DNA of 51,969 nucleotides. It comes from CAYZPW01 sp964480475 (GTDB lineage Bacteria > B130-G9). The position numbers were made by a program, and so were the translations under genes. The notes below the pieces were generated by a model that saw only the letters and a program-made list of their open reading frames with translations, searched no databases and was not told the origin of the DNA. Location: contig CAYZPW010000010.1 of the NCBI GenBank assembly GCA_964480475.1, positions 1-51,969 of the forward strand, in the 5' to 3' direction. Positions within the stretch are counted from its first letter, which is position 1; the number at the start of each line of letters is the position of its first letter. Below are positions 27,926 through 37,332 of this stretch, piece after piece.

Positions 27926-30900
27926 ATGACTCGTATGGGGACGAATAGCAGATACACGCGGATGCTTGAGACCCTCACGCCCAGCCAGAAGGAAGCGGTA
28001 GTTTCTCCTGACAACGTGGTGCTTCGGGCCGCCGCTGGGTCCGGCAAAACTACCGTCCTGGTAGCCAGATTCATCGAATCGTTCAGGACTGAACTCGAAC
28101 GCGAGAGCGACCGGTCAGTCGCCGAAAACCTATCATCAGTCGTGGGCATAACGTTTACAGAGAAGGCGGCCGCCGAGATGAAGGACAGGATACGCTCTCT
28201 CTTGATTGATTGGCTACAGACCGGACCCGCACGGGCCCAACTTGCAGGCGCGTGGCGGCAGGCGCGGGATGCTATGGCGCAATGTAACATCGGGACAATC
28301 CATTCGTTCTGCGCCTCGGTCCTGCGGAGATTCCCGCTCGAGGCAGGCCTTGACCCCGAGTTCGTGATTCTGGATGAAACCGAGAGCTACTTGATGCGCC
28401 GCGAGGCTGTCGAGTCGTTGTTTCTGGACCGGGGACAGGCCGAGAACCGTGCAGAACCCGACTCCCCGTTCGCGGTCTATCCTCGCCATAAAGCCATTCA
28501 GCTGATCCTGCCCCTGGTGGAGCAGTTCGAGACGCTTCGTTCCCACCTCGCGCTTTATGCAGAGGCGCCCGAGGAGAGGCTCGTTCAGGGGGTCCAAGAG
28601 CTCTTGAACCGCTCCGGGCAGAAGTCTGCCCCAGACAAACGCAATCCTGTCACCTATGACCTGCTTCTGGAGGCCGCTCGGCTCAAGCTCCTTGCCCAGG
28701 GTGCGCTGCTGGCGCACTCAACCTACACGACCCGAAAACAGAAGCTATCGCTGCTCGATTTTGAGGACCTCCAGACCTTACTTCTAAGGCTCTTGGCGCA
28801 CCCGGACGGAGCCATCCTGGACCGGCTCAGAGCCGAGTTCGCAACGATTATGATCGACGAGTTCCAGGACACCGACCGGTTCCAGTGGGAGCTGGCTCGG
28901 ATGCTCTCAAGCACTGCCGACGGCGTCATCAGAGCGGGCAAGCTATTCGTCGTGGGCGACGAGATGCAATCGATATACGCGTTCAGAGGGGCAAATCTGA
29001 AAGCCTTCAGCGACACGACCGCGGAAATCGAAGGATGCGGCGGGGCGAGAGTCCAGATGCGAGAGAACTTCCGCTCGCTTCCTAACATAATAGGATTCAT
29101 CAACCTTGTGTTCGCCGACGACAGCGAGACGCAAGACCTGCCCAGCGCCTCAATGCTGGCTCGGCGCACGCCTGAGCCACCGGACCATACAGGCACGGTC
29201 GAGTTGCTCTTTCCGAAGCCCGAGGGGCTCAGGAAGGACAACGTCAGGGTCGAGGCGGAGCTCCTGGCCCGGCGAATCGCAGCGATGGTTGAGGGGAACA
29301 GCGCTCTGAACAAGGCCATCTTTGATGAAACTACGCGGGAACTGAGGCCATGCCGCTACGACGACATCGCGCTGCTGATACACAGGCGCACGCACCTGGG
29401 CACGTATCAGGACGCGCTGAGGCGCAGTGGCATCCCGTTCTTGATTTCAGGCGGCCTGGGCTTCTACGAGCGTCAGGAGATCAAGGATATCTCTTGTCTT
29501 CTGGAGGTTCTTCTTGACCCACGCGACGATATCGCCTTGGTGGAGCTTCTGCGCAGCCCATTCTTTTCGGTCAGCGACGAGGCACTGTTTTGGCTGTCGG
29601 CGGTCCCAGGTAGGGCGGAAGGGGATGGGAGGTTGTGGGAACGGCTTAGGTCGCTCGCCCAGCGCGGCGCCGCGTCAGTCGCCCCATGGGACGCGCCGGC
29701 CCTGGACGAACTCGATGAGGAAGCGCTACCCCTCGCCTACGACCTTATTCGCGAGGCATCGCGTCGAGCCGCGACGGGCGGGCCCGGCGCCGTCATCCGC
29801 TTTATGCTAAGTCGAACTGGGGCCCTTGCGGCCTACGCTGCCGGGCCGGACGGGGCGCAGTGCGTGGCGAACCTGGAGAAGATCGATGACATCCTTAGTG
29901 CGTGGGATCGGAGGGGTTATCGCTCCCCTGGGCCCGTCATTCGGCTTCTCGAGAGGCTCTCGACCGAAGGCGTCAGGGAGGCGGAGGCTCGCCCCGACCT
30001 TGAGGCCGGGGAGGGTGTCAAGATCATGACAATCCATGTTGCAAAAGGGCTTGAGTTTCCTATCGTTATCGTTGTCGATGTTTTCGCCAAGCCGCATTGG
30101 GGTGGGAGCGAGCCGGTTTACATCGACCCGGAATTCGGCCTGGGACTGAGGGTTCCAGATGCCGCCGCTTGGGGTAACCAGGTCAACACGCAATTGCGCG
30201 ACGCCATAAAACCGCGCCTCAAGAAAGCGGCGTCCGACGAACAGAGAAGGCTATGGTACGTAGCGTGTACCCGCGCAAGAGATCATCTCTTGCTTAGCGG
30301 AACCGCCGAGAATAAACCCAATCGTTCATTGGGATCGAGAGTGCTGAAACTACTTGACGTGACGTCTGATTCGGTCGGCAGGGAGGCCACGCGTGTCCAA
30401 ATCGAAAGCCTTGACAGCCCAGTGGCGTTGTTCAGCTGCAAGGAACAGATACCCCGCGAGGCGATTGCGGGAGCGGGCCCGCGCGGGACCATCGAGCGGC
30501 TCCATGCTGCGGCAAGTGCACTCGGCCCGGGGACAACTAATAGGCCCCGCCCCGTCGAGCCACAACTGCGATTTGTGCTCAGGTGCAGTCCGGTGGACTT
30601 CGCGCCGGAGGTCTCGCCGAGCGATCTGGACAGCTATTGGTCATGCCCCAGGCGCTATCTGCTCGACCGCATCCTTAGCCCGGTCTTGACGACTGATGAG
30701 GCCCCACTTGTGGGTGATTCTCAGCAAGACGAGACACAGGGCGCCGAATTCGGGACCCTCGTCCACGAAGTCTTTCAGCAGTTGGATGTCGCGGATGATA
30801 CTGAAGACGTCCGCATCCTGGCCTCACTTGCAGAGACTCCCGAGGACTCTGCCGTCCGGGATGTTCTCCGGGGCTTTCTTTCAACGTTTCGCGCTTCGCG

Positions 30901-31375
30901 CCTGGCAGAGGCGCTCCGGGCAGCGCGCCGGGTGCGGCGCGAGGTCCCGTTTGTTCTTCGGCGTGAGGCCGGCATCCTTCGCGGAAAGATTGACCTGCTC
31001 TACGAGGACAAATCTGGGCACATGTGCGTCGTTGACTACAAGACCGACCGGGACTCAACCGGGATAGTCGAGCGGTACAAGGCGCAGATGGCGGCCTATG
31101 CCCTCGCAGTTTCCTCGCTTTATGCCTTGCCGCCTGATGGCGTCTCGGTCAGCATCTACTTGGCCAGGACAGGCCAACTTCTCCCGCTTTCGATAGACGC
31201 AGATGCTAGCGTATGGGTCACGTCGCTAATGGATGAGATCTGCGCTGCCCTTGAATGTGCTCACGAACGACCATGTTTCGACTGCTTCGAGGAGCGGCCC
31301 GCGGCGTGTAAGGACTGCTATCCTGCCACGGAACTTGCTTGTCTTAGATTCAGGGGCGCTCTGGCATCTGAATAA
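27926..31375 (+). CDS. addA: AddA-type UvrD-family helicase-nuclease subunit
   Basis: The 1149-residue protein has a Q-motif (LTPSQKEAV), Walker A AAAGSGKT at 35-42, FTEKAAAEMKDRI, Walker B TIMIDEFQDTDRFQ, GDEMQSIYAFRGA, and helicase motifs V and VI around EGVKIMTIHVAKGLEFP and RRLWYVACTRARDHL. The C-terminal RecB-like nuclease has VDYKTDRDS near 1037. Unusually for AddA, SCPRRYLLDRI (Cys907) and a C-terminal set Cys1117-x2-Cys1120-x7-Cys1128-x2-Cys1131 resemble an Fe-S site, whereas the known cluster is in AddB. The protein should work as the motor and 3'-strand nuclease of an AddAB complex with the preceding gene. Start ATG is at 27926. Confidence 0.92.
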   Translation: MTRMGTNSRYTRMLETLTPSQKEAVVSPDNVVLRAAAGSGKTTVLVARFIESFRTELERESDRSVAENLSSVVGITFTEKAAAEMKDRIRSLLIDWLQTGPARAQLAGAWRQARDAMAQCNIGTIHSFCASVLRRFPLEAGLDPEFVILDETESYLMRREAVESLFLDRGQAENRAEPDSPFAVYPRHKAIQLILPLVEQFETLRSHLALYAEAPEERLVQGVQELLNRSGQKSAPDKRNPVTYDLLLEAARLKLLAQGALLAHSTYTTRKQKLSLLDFEDLQTLLLRLLAHPDGAILDRLRAEFATIMIDEFQDTDRFQWELARMLSSTADGVIRAGKLFVVGDEMQSIYAFRGANLKAFSDTTAEIEGCGGARVQMRENFRSLPNIIGFINLVFADDSETQDLPSASMLARRTPEPPDHTGTVELLFPKPEGLRKDNVRVEAELLARRIAAMVEGNSALNKAIFDETTRELRPCRYDDIALLIHRRTHLGTYQDALRRSGIPFLISGGLGFYERQEIKDISCLLEVLLDPRDDIALVELLRSPFFSVSDEALFWLSAVPGRAEGDGRLWERLRSLAQRGAASVAPWDAPALDELDEEALPLAYDLIREASRRAATGGPGAVIRFMLSRTGALAAYAAGPDGAQCVANLEKIDDILSAWDRRGYRSPGPVIRLLERLSTEGVREAEARPDLEAGEGVKIMTIHVAKGLEFPIVIVVDVFAKPHWGGSEPVYIDPEFGLGLRVPDAAAWGNQVNTQLRDAIKPRLKKAASDEQRRLWYVACTRARDHLLLSGTAENKPNRSLGSRVLKLLDVTSDSVGREATRVQIESLDSPVALFSCKEQIPREAIAGAGPRGTIERLHAAASALGPGTTNRPRPVEPQLRFVLRCSPVDFAPEVSPSDLDSYWSCPRRYLLDRILSPVLTTDEAPLVGDSQQDETQGAEFGTLVHEVFQQLDVADDTEDVRILASLAETPEDSAVRDVLRGFLSTFRASRLAEALRAARRVRREVPFVLRREAGILRGKIDLLYEDKSGHMCVVDYKTDRDSTGIVERYKAQMAAYALAVSSLYALPPDGVSVSIYLARTGQLLPLSIDADASVWVTSLMDEICAALECAHERPCFDCFEERPAACKDCYPATELACLRFRGALASE

Positions 31376-31404
31376 GCACTTTTAGGGCGCCAGACCTCGC
31401 CCGT

Positions 31405-31599
31405 TCAAATGCGCTCGACCACTCCGACGAACTCATGGCCTGGCACGCCGTGAAAGCCCATGTAGCCCTTCAGTATCTCAAGGTCCGTGCTGCAAATACC
31501 CGCGTGGGTCACCCGAACCAGTGCCTCGCCAGGTGCTGGCATGGGCCGGGCTCGATCGACCAGGGATAGCTGCTTTCCGTCGAACCATAGCGCTTTCAT
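31405..31599 (-). pseudogene. Truncated zinc-dependent alcohol dehydrogenase (MDR) remnant
   Basis: The 64-residue frame reads like the N-terminus of medium-chain dehydrogenases: MKALWFDGKQLSLVDRA, then GEALVRVTHAGICSTDLEI with the zinc Cys, then GVPGHEFVGVVERI with GHE. It stops after that strand. A normal enzyme has about 330-350 residues, so only the first fifth is left; the coenzyme-binding domain is gone. It lies between the end of addA and the helicase gene on the opposite strand. It looks like a decayed fragment left by deletion; a small functional peptide is unlikely. Confidence 0.75.
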
Positions 31600-31664
31600 T
31601 TACTCAGCCTCGTTATTTGAATCAATGACTCAATGCGGCGAAGCAGCCTCGCCCCGGGTAACCA

Positions 31665-33632
31665 CTAGAGCAGCTCATTGCCGTAGTAGGCCCTCCTGGC
31701 GATCAGTCCGGCTGGTATCTCAGCTAAAAAGGGCGACTCTGGATTCACGGTCGTTCGGCCGAATATCATGCGCCTGAATGCTCTGGTGAGGATGAGTCTC
31801 TTTCTCGCGCGGGTCATACCCACATACAGAAGGCGCCGCTCCTCCTCAAACCGCTCCTTCGTCTTGACGGAGTAGTGTGGCAATAAGCCCCTTTCAAGGC
31901 CGATCACGAAGACCACGTCGAATTCAAGCCCCTTGGCGCTGTGAAGCGTCAAAAGCGACACGGGACTCTCCCGCTCGTCAAAGTCATCCAGCTCGGTGAG
32001 CAGTGCGACGTGATGGGCGAAATCCTCCACGCTCGCACCCGGATGCTTCTTTTCAAACGCCTGGGCTGCGGTTGCGAGCTCCTTGACGTTCTCGGCCCGT
32101 GTCTTCTCACCGCCCTCCTGGCTCTCGAGCAGGTACTCCAGATAGCCCGTCTCCTGGAGCAGGTGGTTGATGAACCCACCCGGACACTGCTTCGGTCTAC
32201 CGGCAATCTCACTGAGCGAGGCTACCAGAGCGTGAATTGAGGTCAGCTTTCGGCGCAACGTAGGTCTTACCGCATCGGAATCCTTCAGGCGGCCAACAGC
32301 GGTGAAGAGGGAGCACCCCGCGTCGTGCGCCTCGCCCGTAATGAGTCTGAGCGAGACCTTACCGATCCCGCGTGGGGGCACGTTGATGACCCGCGCGAGC
32401 GCTACGTCATCGTTTGGGTTGACTGAGACCTTGAGGTACGCTATGATATCCCTCACCTCTTTGCGCTCGTAGAACCGCAGGCCGCGGACAATCGTGTATG
32501 GTATCCCGCGCCGGATTAGAACGTCCTCAACGGCTCTCGATTGCGCGTTCGTCCGATAGAAGACCGCAATCGTAGAGAAATCGGCACCATTGGCCCTTCG
32601 GAGCTTCTGTATCTCCTCGCAGACGAACTCCGCCTCGGCCTGCTCGGTCCCGCACGTGCAGAACTCCGCCCGCTCGCCGGCGATGTTCTCGGTAAAAAGC
32701 TCCTTCTTCCTCCTACCGAGGTTCTTTGCGATCAACGAGCACGCCGTCGCAAGGATACTCTTCGTAGAGCGGTAATTCTGGTCAAGGTGTATCAACTTCG
32801 CGTCCGGGAAATCCCTCTCGAAATCGAGTATGTTCCGCAGGTCGGCGCCTCGAAAAGCGTAGATCGACTGGTCATCGTCGCCGACTACGAAGAGGTTTTT
32901 GTGCTTCCCGACGAGCCGTTTCATCAGCTCGTATTGGACGCGGTTAGTGTCCTGAAACTCATCGACCATGCAATACTCAAACCTGTCCTGATAGACGGAG
33001 AGGACCTCCTGATTCTCCTCGAGTAGCCGCAGGGCGAGGGCCAGAAGGTCGTCAAAATCCACCGCGTTCGATGCGGCGGTCCGTATCAGGTATCGCTCGT
33101 AAACGCGAGCGAATCTGGACATGCCGTCGCTTGCAAGCCGAGCCTCGAGTTCCTCTGGCTCCAGGCCATTGAGCTTGGCGTAGGAGACCCACCGGCGCGC
33201 CACCTTGAGGCTCTCGGCGCTGCGTTCGAGGCCAAGGTCCTTGATGCAACTGGACAGAAGCTGCCTCCTGTCATCGTCGTCGTAGATTGAGAAGCCTCGT
33301 CGGTAGGGCTGCCGGCCCGCGATTGGTTTCAGCTTCTCTACGTGCACCCTCAGAATGCGAGCGCAGAGGGAGTGAAAAGTGCAAAGCCAGACTGCCTCCG
33401 CGGCGCTGCCGACCATGTCGATAGTACGGCTTCTCATGTCGCCAGCGGCCTTGTTGGTGAATGTAACCGCCAGGATGCGTCTGGGCGAGATGCCTCCGTC
33501 TAAAAGGTATGCGATTCGGTGGACGATGGCTTTGGTCTTCCCGCTGCCGGCGCCGGCCAGGACGAGGACGGGGCCTTCGGTCTCCAGCACCGCCTCCACC
33601 TGGCGGGGATTCAATCCCTCAAGAACGTCCAT
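31665..33632 (-). CDS. UvrD/Rep/PcrA-family DNA helicase
   Basis: The 655-residue superfamily 1 helicase has LNPRQVEAV (Q-motif), Walker A AGAGSGKT at 26-33, FTNKAAGDMRSR, Walker B VDEFQDTNRVQ, GDDDQSIYAFRGA, LDQNYRST, and the motif V/VI set LLTLHSAKGLEFD and RRLLYVGMTRARKRL. It ends at FLAEIPAGLIARRAYYGNELL, shorter than typical PcrA (about 720 residues). It lacks the C-terminal Tudor-like module that binds RNA polymerase in PcrA. It should unwind 3'-to-5' in repair or replication restart. The ATG shares one base (TAATG) with the stop of the helix-hairpin-helix gene, so the two are translationally coupled. Confidence 0.93.
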   Translation of the reverse strand: MDVLEGLNPRQVEAVLETEGPVLVLAGAGSGKTKAIVHRIAYLLDGGISPRRILAVTFTNKAAGDMRSRTIDMVGSAAEAVWLCTFHSLCARILRVHVEKLKPIAGRQPYRRGFSIYDDDDRRQLLSSCIKDLGLERSAESLKVARRWVSYAKLNGLEPEELEARLASDGMSRFARVYERYLIRTAASNAVDFDDLLALALRLLEENQEVLSVYQDRFEYCMVDEFQDTNRVQYELMKRLVGKHKNLFVVGDDDQSIYAFRGADLRNILDFERDFPDAKLIHLDQNYRSTKSILATACSLIAKNLGRRKKELFTENIAGERAEFCTCGTEQAEAEFVCEEIQKLRRANGADFSTIAVFYRTNAQSRAVEDVLIRRGIPYTIVRGLRFYERKEVRDIIAYLKVSVNPNDDVALARVINVPPRGIGKVSLRLITGEAHDAGCSLFTAVGRLKDSDAVRPTLRRKLTSIHALVASLSEIAGRPKQCPGGFINHLLQETGYLEYLLESQEGGEKTRAENVKELATAAQAFEKKHPGASVEDFAHHVALLTELDDFDERESPVSLLTLHSAKGLEFDVVFVIGLERGLLPHYSVKTKERFEEERRLLYVGMTRARKRLILTRAFRRMIFGRTTVNPESPFLAEIPAGLIARRAYYGNELL

Positions 33633-34108
33633 TACAGACGGATCTTGATGGGGTCGGGCGGGGGTTCGGGCGGACCAAAGACGAAGGCTTTCTCAAGTGC
33701 GTCCGCTGTCTTCGGTCCAATGCCCGGTATCGACCGGAGCTGGTCCGAGGAGATGCGCCCGCCTTTTGCCTCTCTGAACTCAATCAGCGAGGCCGACAGT
33801 CTGGCGCCTATGCCGGGCACTGCCCTCAGAACGTAATCCGGAGCGGTGTCGAAGCTCGATCGAACCGCAAACTGGTTGAAAAGCTCCAGGCTTGCCCGGT
33901 CATATCGGGTTTGACCGAGTGGCCATTGCGCGTTGCCCAGCCATTGGTCACGGAACAAAAAAAGGCTCGCGTTCTGCGCTTGAAACGACACAAAGCCGCG
34001 ATCGGTGGAGACGCTCTCAACGTCACCGGCTCTCGATGCCAGAACCGCGAGGAATATCGCCGCCAGCACGATCAGAGCCCACTCACTCGAATGCCGCTTC
34101 TGTTTCAA
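33632..34108 (-). CDS. ComEA-like helix-hairpin-helix DNA-binding protein
   Basis: The start is the TTG at 34108, five bases after AAGGAGG (34114-34120), giving 158 residues. The N-terminus has one membrane helix (WALIVLAAIFLAVLASRAG). The C-terminal half holds two helix-hairpin-helix motifs: DYVLRAVPGIGARLSASLIEFRE and DQLRSIPGIGPKTADALEKAF, as in ComEA, which binds incoming DNA at the membrane. The region between (residues about 40-90) has no recognisable fold. It could take part in DNA uptake or be a membrane-tethered DNA-binding partner of the coupled helicase. No other competence gene is in the window. Confidence 0.82.
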   Translation of the reverse strand: MKQKRHSSEWALIVLAAIFLAVLASRAGDVESVSTDRGFVSFQAQNASLFLFRDQWLGNAQWPLGQTRYDRASLELFNQFAVRSSFDTAPDYVLRAVPGIGARLSASLIEFREAKGGRISSDQLRSIPGIGPKTADALEKAFVFGPPEPPPDPIKIRL

Positions 34109-34113
34109 CAAAA

Positions 34114-34120
34114 CCTCCTT
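34114..34120 (-). promoter_or_regulatory. Strong ribosome binding site for a TTG start
   Basis: AAGGAGG on the minus strand lies five bases before TTG at 34108. It rules out the upstream in-frame ATG at 34168, whose extra residues show no membrane or domain character. Confidence 0.75.
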
Positions 34121-34375
34121 CTGTAAGCCAACGCAAGCCACAATAGTGCCATGCGCGTAACCAGTCAAGGATGGAGGCTAACGCCTGAGCCGGTTGCTGT
34201 AAATGCTGTGGTCTGATTGCGTAGGATGATACGTGAAATGACGCGCGAGTGGATCTGTTTGCGACATCGCCATTGAAGGCGGCGTGTCCAGGATTTGTTG
34301 ACAGCGCGGAGGATTTGGCGGATATTAGGATGTGGGGAGGATGTCATGGGTCAACACTTGTAGGAGAGTTCAGAG

Positions 34376-35281
34376 ATGCTAGAGGTTGAGGAAGCACTTA
34401 ACCAGGTTGTGGAGGAGAAGCATAGGCTGGCCGATCTGGACCTGGTGCACGTGTTGGCGGAGCCGCAGGAGCTGCCAGCGCTTCCGGCAATTGCGGTCCG
34501 AGTGATGCGGATAACAGCCGATTCCAAAGGGACGCTCCCGGAGCTCACGAGAGTCATCGAGGCGGACGAGGCGCTTGCATCCAAGATACTCAGGTTCTCA
34601 AACTCCGCGCTCTACGGGCGCGGCGGGACAATCTCGACACTGACGCGGGCGATCACTGCCTTGGGCTTTTTGACGGTGCGGTGGCTCGTGGTGACCGCCT
34701 CAGCGCACACCTTATTCCGCAAAGACGCCAAACGTAACTACGACCACAAGGTGCTTTGGGAGCATTCGCTCAAGTGTGCCATCGGTTCTCGGCTGCTAGC
34801 GAAGCGGGTTAGCCTTGGGAGAATTCAAGTTGATGAGGCCTTCGTGGCAGGCCTTTTGCACGACATCGGCAAGCTCGCCATTCTAGACAAGATGCCGGGA
34901 TACATATCGCGTTTCTACGAGTGGTGCGAGGTGCTTTCGCTCGAGTTCTTTGAGGTTGAGCGGGACGTTATTGGGACAGACCACAGCGAGGTGTCCCGGC
35001 ACATCTTCAAGCATTGGAACTTCCCCCCTTCGCTTTCAGATGCCGTCGCCAATCATCATTCACCCGAATCGGCCAAAGAGAACAAGGTCCTGGCTCAGGT
35101 TCTTTTCACGACGGACAGATTCTTCCCTGTGAGAGAACGTCACGGCGAGTTGTTCACCAGCGAGGAGCTCGCGGAGCTGCCGTTGATACTTGAGCACAAC
35201 GTAAGCGAGAAAGACGTCGCGGAGCTGAGAGACAAGACCGAGGAGCTCTACTTGGAGATTGCCGACGTGCTGGGCGCATGA
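34376..35281 (+). CDS. HDOD-domain signalling protein
   Basis: The 301-residue protein is an HDOD domain (HD-related output domain). ELPALPAIAVRVMRI is followed by a helix set, DEALASKILRFSNSALYG, ITALGFLTVRWLVV, and AFVAGLLHDIGKLAIL. The HD pair of the metal site is still present, although HDOD proteins often lack hydrolase activity. The N-terminal 25 residues form a short acidic helix; no receiver or other sensor domain is attached. HDOD proteins act as scaffolds or regulators in bacterial signalling and motility. Ribosome site TAGGAGAG precedes the ATG. Its stop nearly meets the TatD stop (8 bases apart), and it lies divergent from the helix-hairpin-helix gene. Confidence 0.88.
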   Translation: MLEVEEALNQVVEEKHRLADLDLVHVLAEPQELPALPAIAVRVMRITADSKGTLPELTRVIEADEALASKILRFSNSALYGRGGTISTLTRAITALGFLTVRWLVVTASAHTLFRKDAKRNYDHKVLWEHSLKCAIGSRLLAKRVSLGRIQVDEAFVAGLLHDIGKLAILDKMPGYISRFYEWCEVLSLEFFEVERDVIGTDHSEVSRHIFKHWNFPPSLSDAVANHHSPESAKENKVLAQVLFTTDRFFPVRERHGELFTSEELAELPLILEHNVSEKDVAELRDKTEELYLEIADVLGA

Positions 35282-35288
35282 GCCGCCC

Positions 35289-36086
35289 CTACGGACTGCA
35301 ATCGGGTAGGAACAGGCGCCGGGCGTTTTCTGCAGTAATTCGGCCAATCTGCTCGGACGTTGTGTTGCGGATTCTCGCCAATTCCTCTACCACGTGAACC
35401 AAGAATGACGGCTCGTTTCGGTTGCCGCGCATCGGCGCTGGCGCGAGGAACGGTGCGTCGGTCTCGACGAGCAGCCGAGCGTCTGGGACGGCCGCGGCGC
35501 ATTCGCGGACTTGGCGTGCGCCTTTGAACGTTACGATGCCTGAGAAAGAGACATAGAACCCGAGCTCGACGGCTTCGAGGGCCTCCCTCGGAGTCCCGGT
35601 GAAACAGTGAAACACGCCGCCAACTGCCGGTGCATTGTTCTCACTTAGGGCTCTGCGGGTGTCCTCAAAAGCGTCCCTCATGTGGACGACGAGCGGCAGC
35701 TTCTGCTCCACGGCGAGCTCGATATGCCTTGTAAAGGACGCAATCTGCACGTCGCGCGGAGAGATCAGGTGAAAGAAGTCGAGGCCCGTCTCACCGATCG
35801 CCACGACCGTGTCCCGATTCTCCTCCACGATGGTCTGAAGCGACCTCTCGAAATCACGGGGCGCATCCTTTGCGTCGTGCGGAGAGACGCCAACGGATGC
35901 CCATAGGTTCTCGGAACGTTCAGCTATCCCGACCGCCTTCAGGCTGTGCTCGACGGTGTATCCGACGACGTTGATCCCGATGACCGAGGCATCTTGAGCC
36001 CGTTTGAGCACCGCGACCAGGTCTTCGTCGAATTGAGGCGCCGTAAGGTGGCAGTGCGAGTCAATCAGGCCATGATACTTCGGCAT
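35289..36086 (-). CDS. TatD-family metal-dependent DNase
   Basis: The frame is open to 36308 but the real start is ATG at 36086, where MPKYHGLIDSHCHL begins the family. This gives 265 residues, the usual size. Metal-binding residues are visible: HCH near the start, GETGLDF (Glu), VVHMRDA (His), VFHCFTGT (His), and VETDAPFLAP (Asp). TatD enzymes are cytoplasmic 3'-5' exonucleases or DNA-repair nucleases. The start overlaps the end of galT by 26 bases, so the two are co-transcribed. Confidence 0.93.
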   Translation of the reverse strand: MPKYHGLIDSHCHLTAPQFDEDLVAVLKRAQDASVIGINVVGYTVEHSLKAVGIAERSENLWASVGVSPHDAKDAPRDFERSLQTIVEENRDTVVAIGETGLDFFHLISPRDVQIASFTRHIELAVEQKLPLVVHMRDAFEDTRRALSENNAPAVGGVFHCFTGTPREALEAVELGFYVSFSGIVTFKGARQVRECAAAVPDARLLVETDAPFLAPAPMRGNRNEPSFLVHVVEELARIRNTTSEQIGRITAENARRLFLPDCSP

Positions 36087-37107
36087 CGCGGAGGTATTGG
36101 GCGGCTTGTTCAGGCGGGGTCGGATTGATGTAGAAGCCAGTTCCCCACTCAAAACCTGCAACCTTTGTGAGCCTGGGCATAATCTCGATGTGCCAGTGAA
36201 AGTCGAGATCGAGCGTCTGCCAGTAGCGAGGGTGCCGAGCCCTGCTTTTGACGTTCGGCGCGTTGTGCAACACGAAGTTGTAGGGCGGCGATGAGAGCGC
36301 GACCGCAATGCGCTTCAAAGTATCCCTGAGAACCAGTGCGAGCTCGTGAAGCAGCTTGTCTGAGGCGCGGGAGAAGTGAGCAGCGTGGGTCCGGGGGAAT
36401 ATCCAGGTCTCAAACGGGAATCGTGAGGCAAACGGGCATAGCACGACGAAGTGGTCGTTGACCGATACGATTCTCTCGTGGTCCTTGATCTCCTGGTAGA
36501 GAATGTCACAGAAGAGGCATCGCTCCTTGTCATAGAAGTGGCTTTGGGCGGACGCAAGCTCCTGTTTGACAGCTCGCGGCGTTATCGGAGTTGCGATCAG
36601 CTGCGTATGCGGATGTTCAAGGGTCGCGCCTGCCGCGGACCCGAAGTTCTTGAAAATAAGGACATACCGAAGTCTGAAGTCGTTGACTAGGTCCAGTATC
36701 CTTGCCTTATAGGTGGAAAGCACAGCCTCCAGTTGCGGAATTGGCATGTCGCCCATCTCGAGGTCATGGTCAGGCGTCTCGATGATGACTTCGTGGGCTC
36801 CTATCCCGTTCATGACGTCGAAAAGTCCCCGGGCTTGCCGACCCAGGTCGCCTTCAATGGCGAGTGCGGGGAACTTGTTCGGGACCACGCGCGTCCACCA
36901 GCCAGGGGTGTTGGGTCGGCGCCCATCGTGCGGCAGGGCGTATATCTCCGGCGGCGTTTTGTCTTCGTTGCCCGCGCAAAACGGACAGAAACCGCCCGAC
37001 CTCTTAGGCTCCTTTTTTGCCGAATGGAAGTCCATTGGCCGCCTGGCCCTCTCCGTGGCAATGATAACCCAACGTCTTACAATGGGACTTTTTCTTAGCT
37101 CAGGCAT
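36061..37107 (-). CDS. galT: Galactose-1-phosphate uridylyltransferase
   Basis: The 348-residue protein has the GalT signatures: PIVRRWVIIATERARRP at the N-terminus, zinc Cys41 and Cys44 (CPFCAGNED), and the active site HPH at 165-167 (ATLEHPHTQLIATP). It exchanges UMP between UDP-glucose and galactose-1-phosphate, or acts in nucleotide-sugar supply. No galK or galE is in the window. GGAGGAG precedes the ATG. TatD overlaps its 3' end. Confidence 0.95.
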   Translation of the reverse strand: MPELRKSPIVRRWVIIATERARRPMDFHSAKKEPKRSGGFCPFCAGNEDKTPPEIYALPHDGRRPNTPGWWTRVVPNKFPALAIEGDLGRQARGLFDVMNGIGAHEVIIETPDHDLEMGDMPIPQLEAVLSTYKARILDLVNDFRLRYVLIFKNFGSAAGATLEHPHTQLIATPITPRAVKQELASAQSHFYDKERCLFCDILYQEIKDHERIVSVNDHFVVLCPFASRFPFETWIFPRTHAAHFSRASDKLLHELALVLRDTLKRIAVALSSPPYNFVLHNAPNVKSRARHPRYWQTLDLDFHWHIEIMPRLTKVAGFEWGTGFYINPTPPEQAAQYLRDAEVSWPD

Positions 37108-37332
37108 CAGTCTCCTCCGGTCAAACGCGAATACGTGGTCACGGTGATCTCATTTGAGTCGGTGATGTCGCGCGTCGAGCCGAGCGCGTCGTGGTGGCGG
37201 CGAGCCGCCGCACCCGTAGCCTGGGTCGAGGGTGGTGGGGCCACACCCATACTCTGGGCCGAGGCGCCGCGTTCGCGTCGCTTCGGCAATGAAGGAGACC
37301 TCCCCTGCATGGGGGTCGTGCGCTGCATCGGT
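37108..37332. other. GC-rich palindromic region after the secreted-protein gene
   Basis: No gene is seen in these 225 bases. They hold imperfect GC-rich palindromes, including a GGCGGC/GCCGCC hairpin at 37196-37209 and CCCC-TGCA-TGGGG near 37301-37315. Short frames crossing the region are arginine- or proline-rich and show no domain. Confidence 0.55.

Noticed and set aside
35289..36308. TatD starting at 36308
   Set aside because: The first 74 residues lie inside galT and have no family match; ATG at 36086 starts the conserved HCH region.
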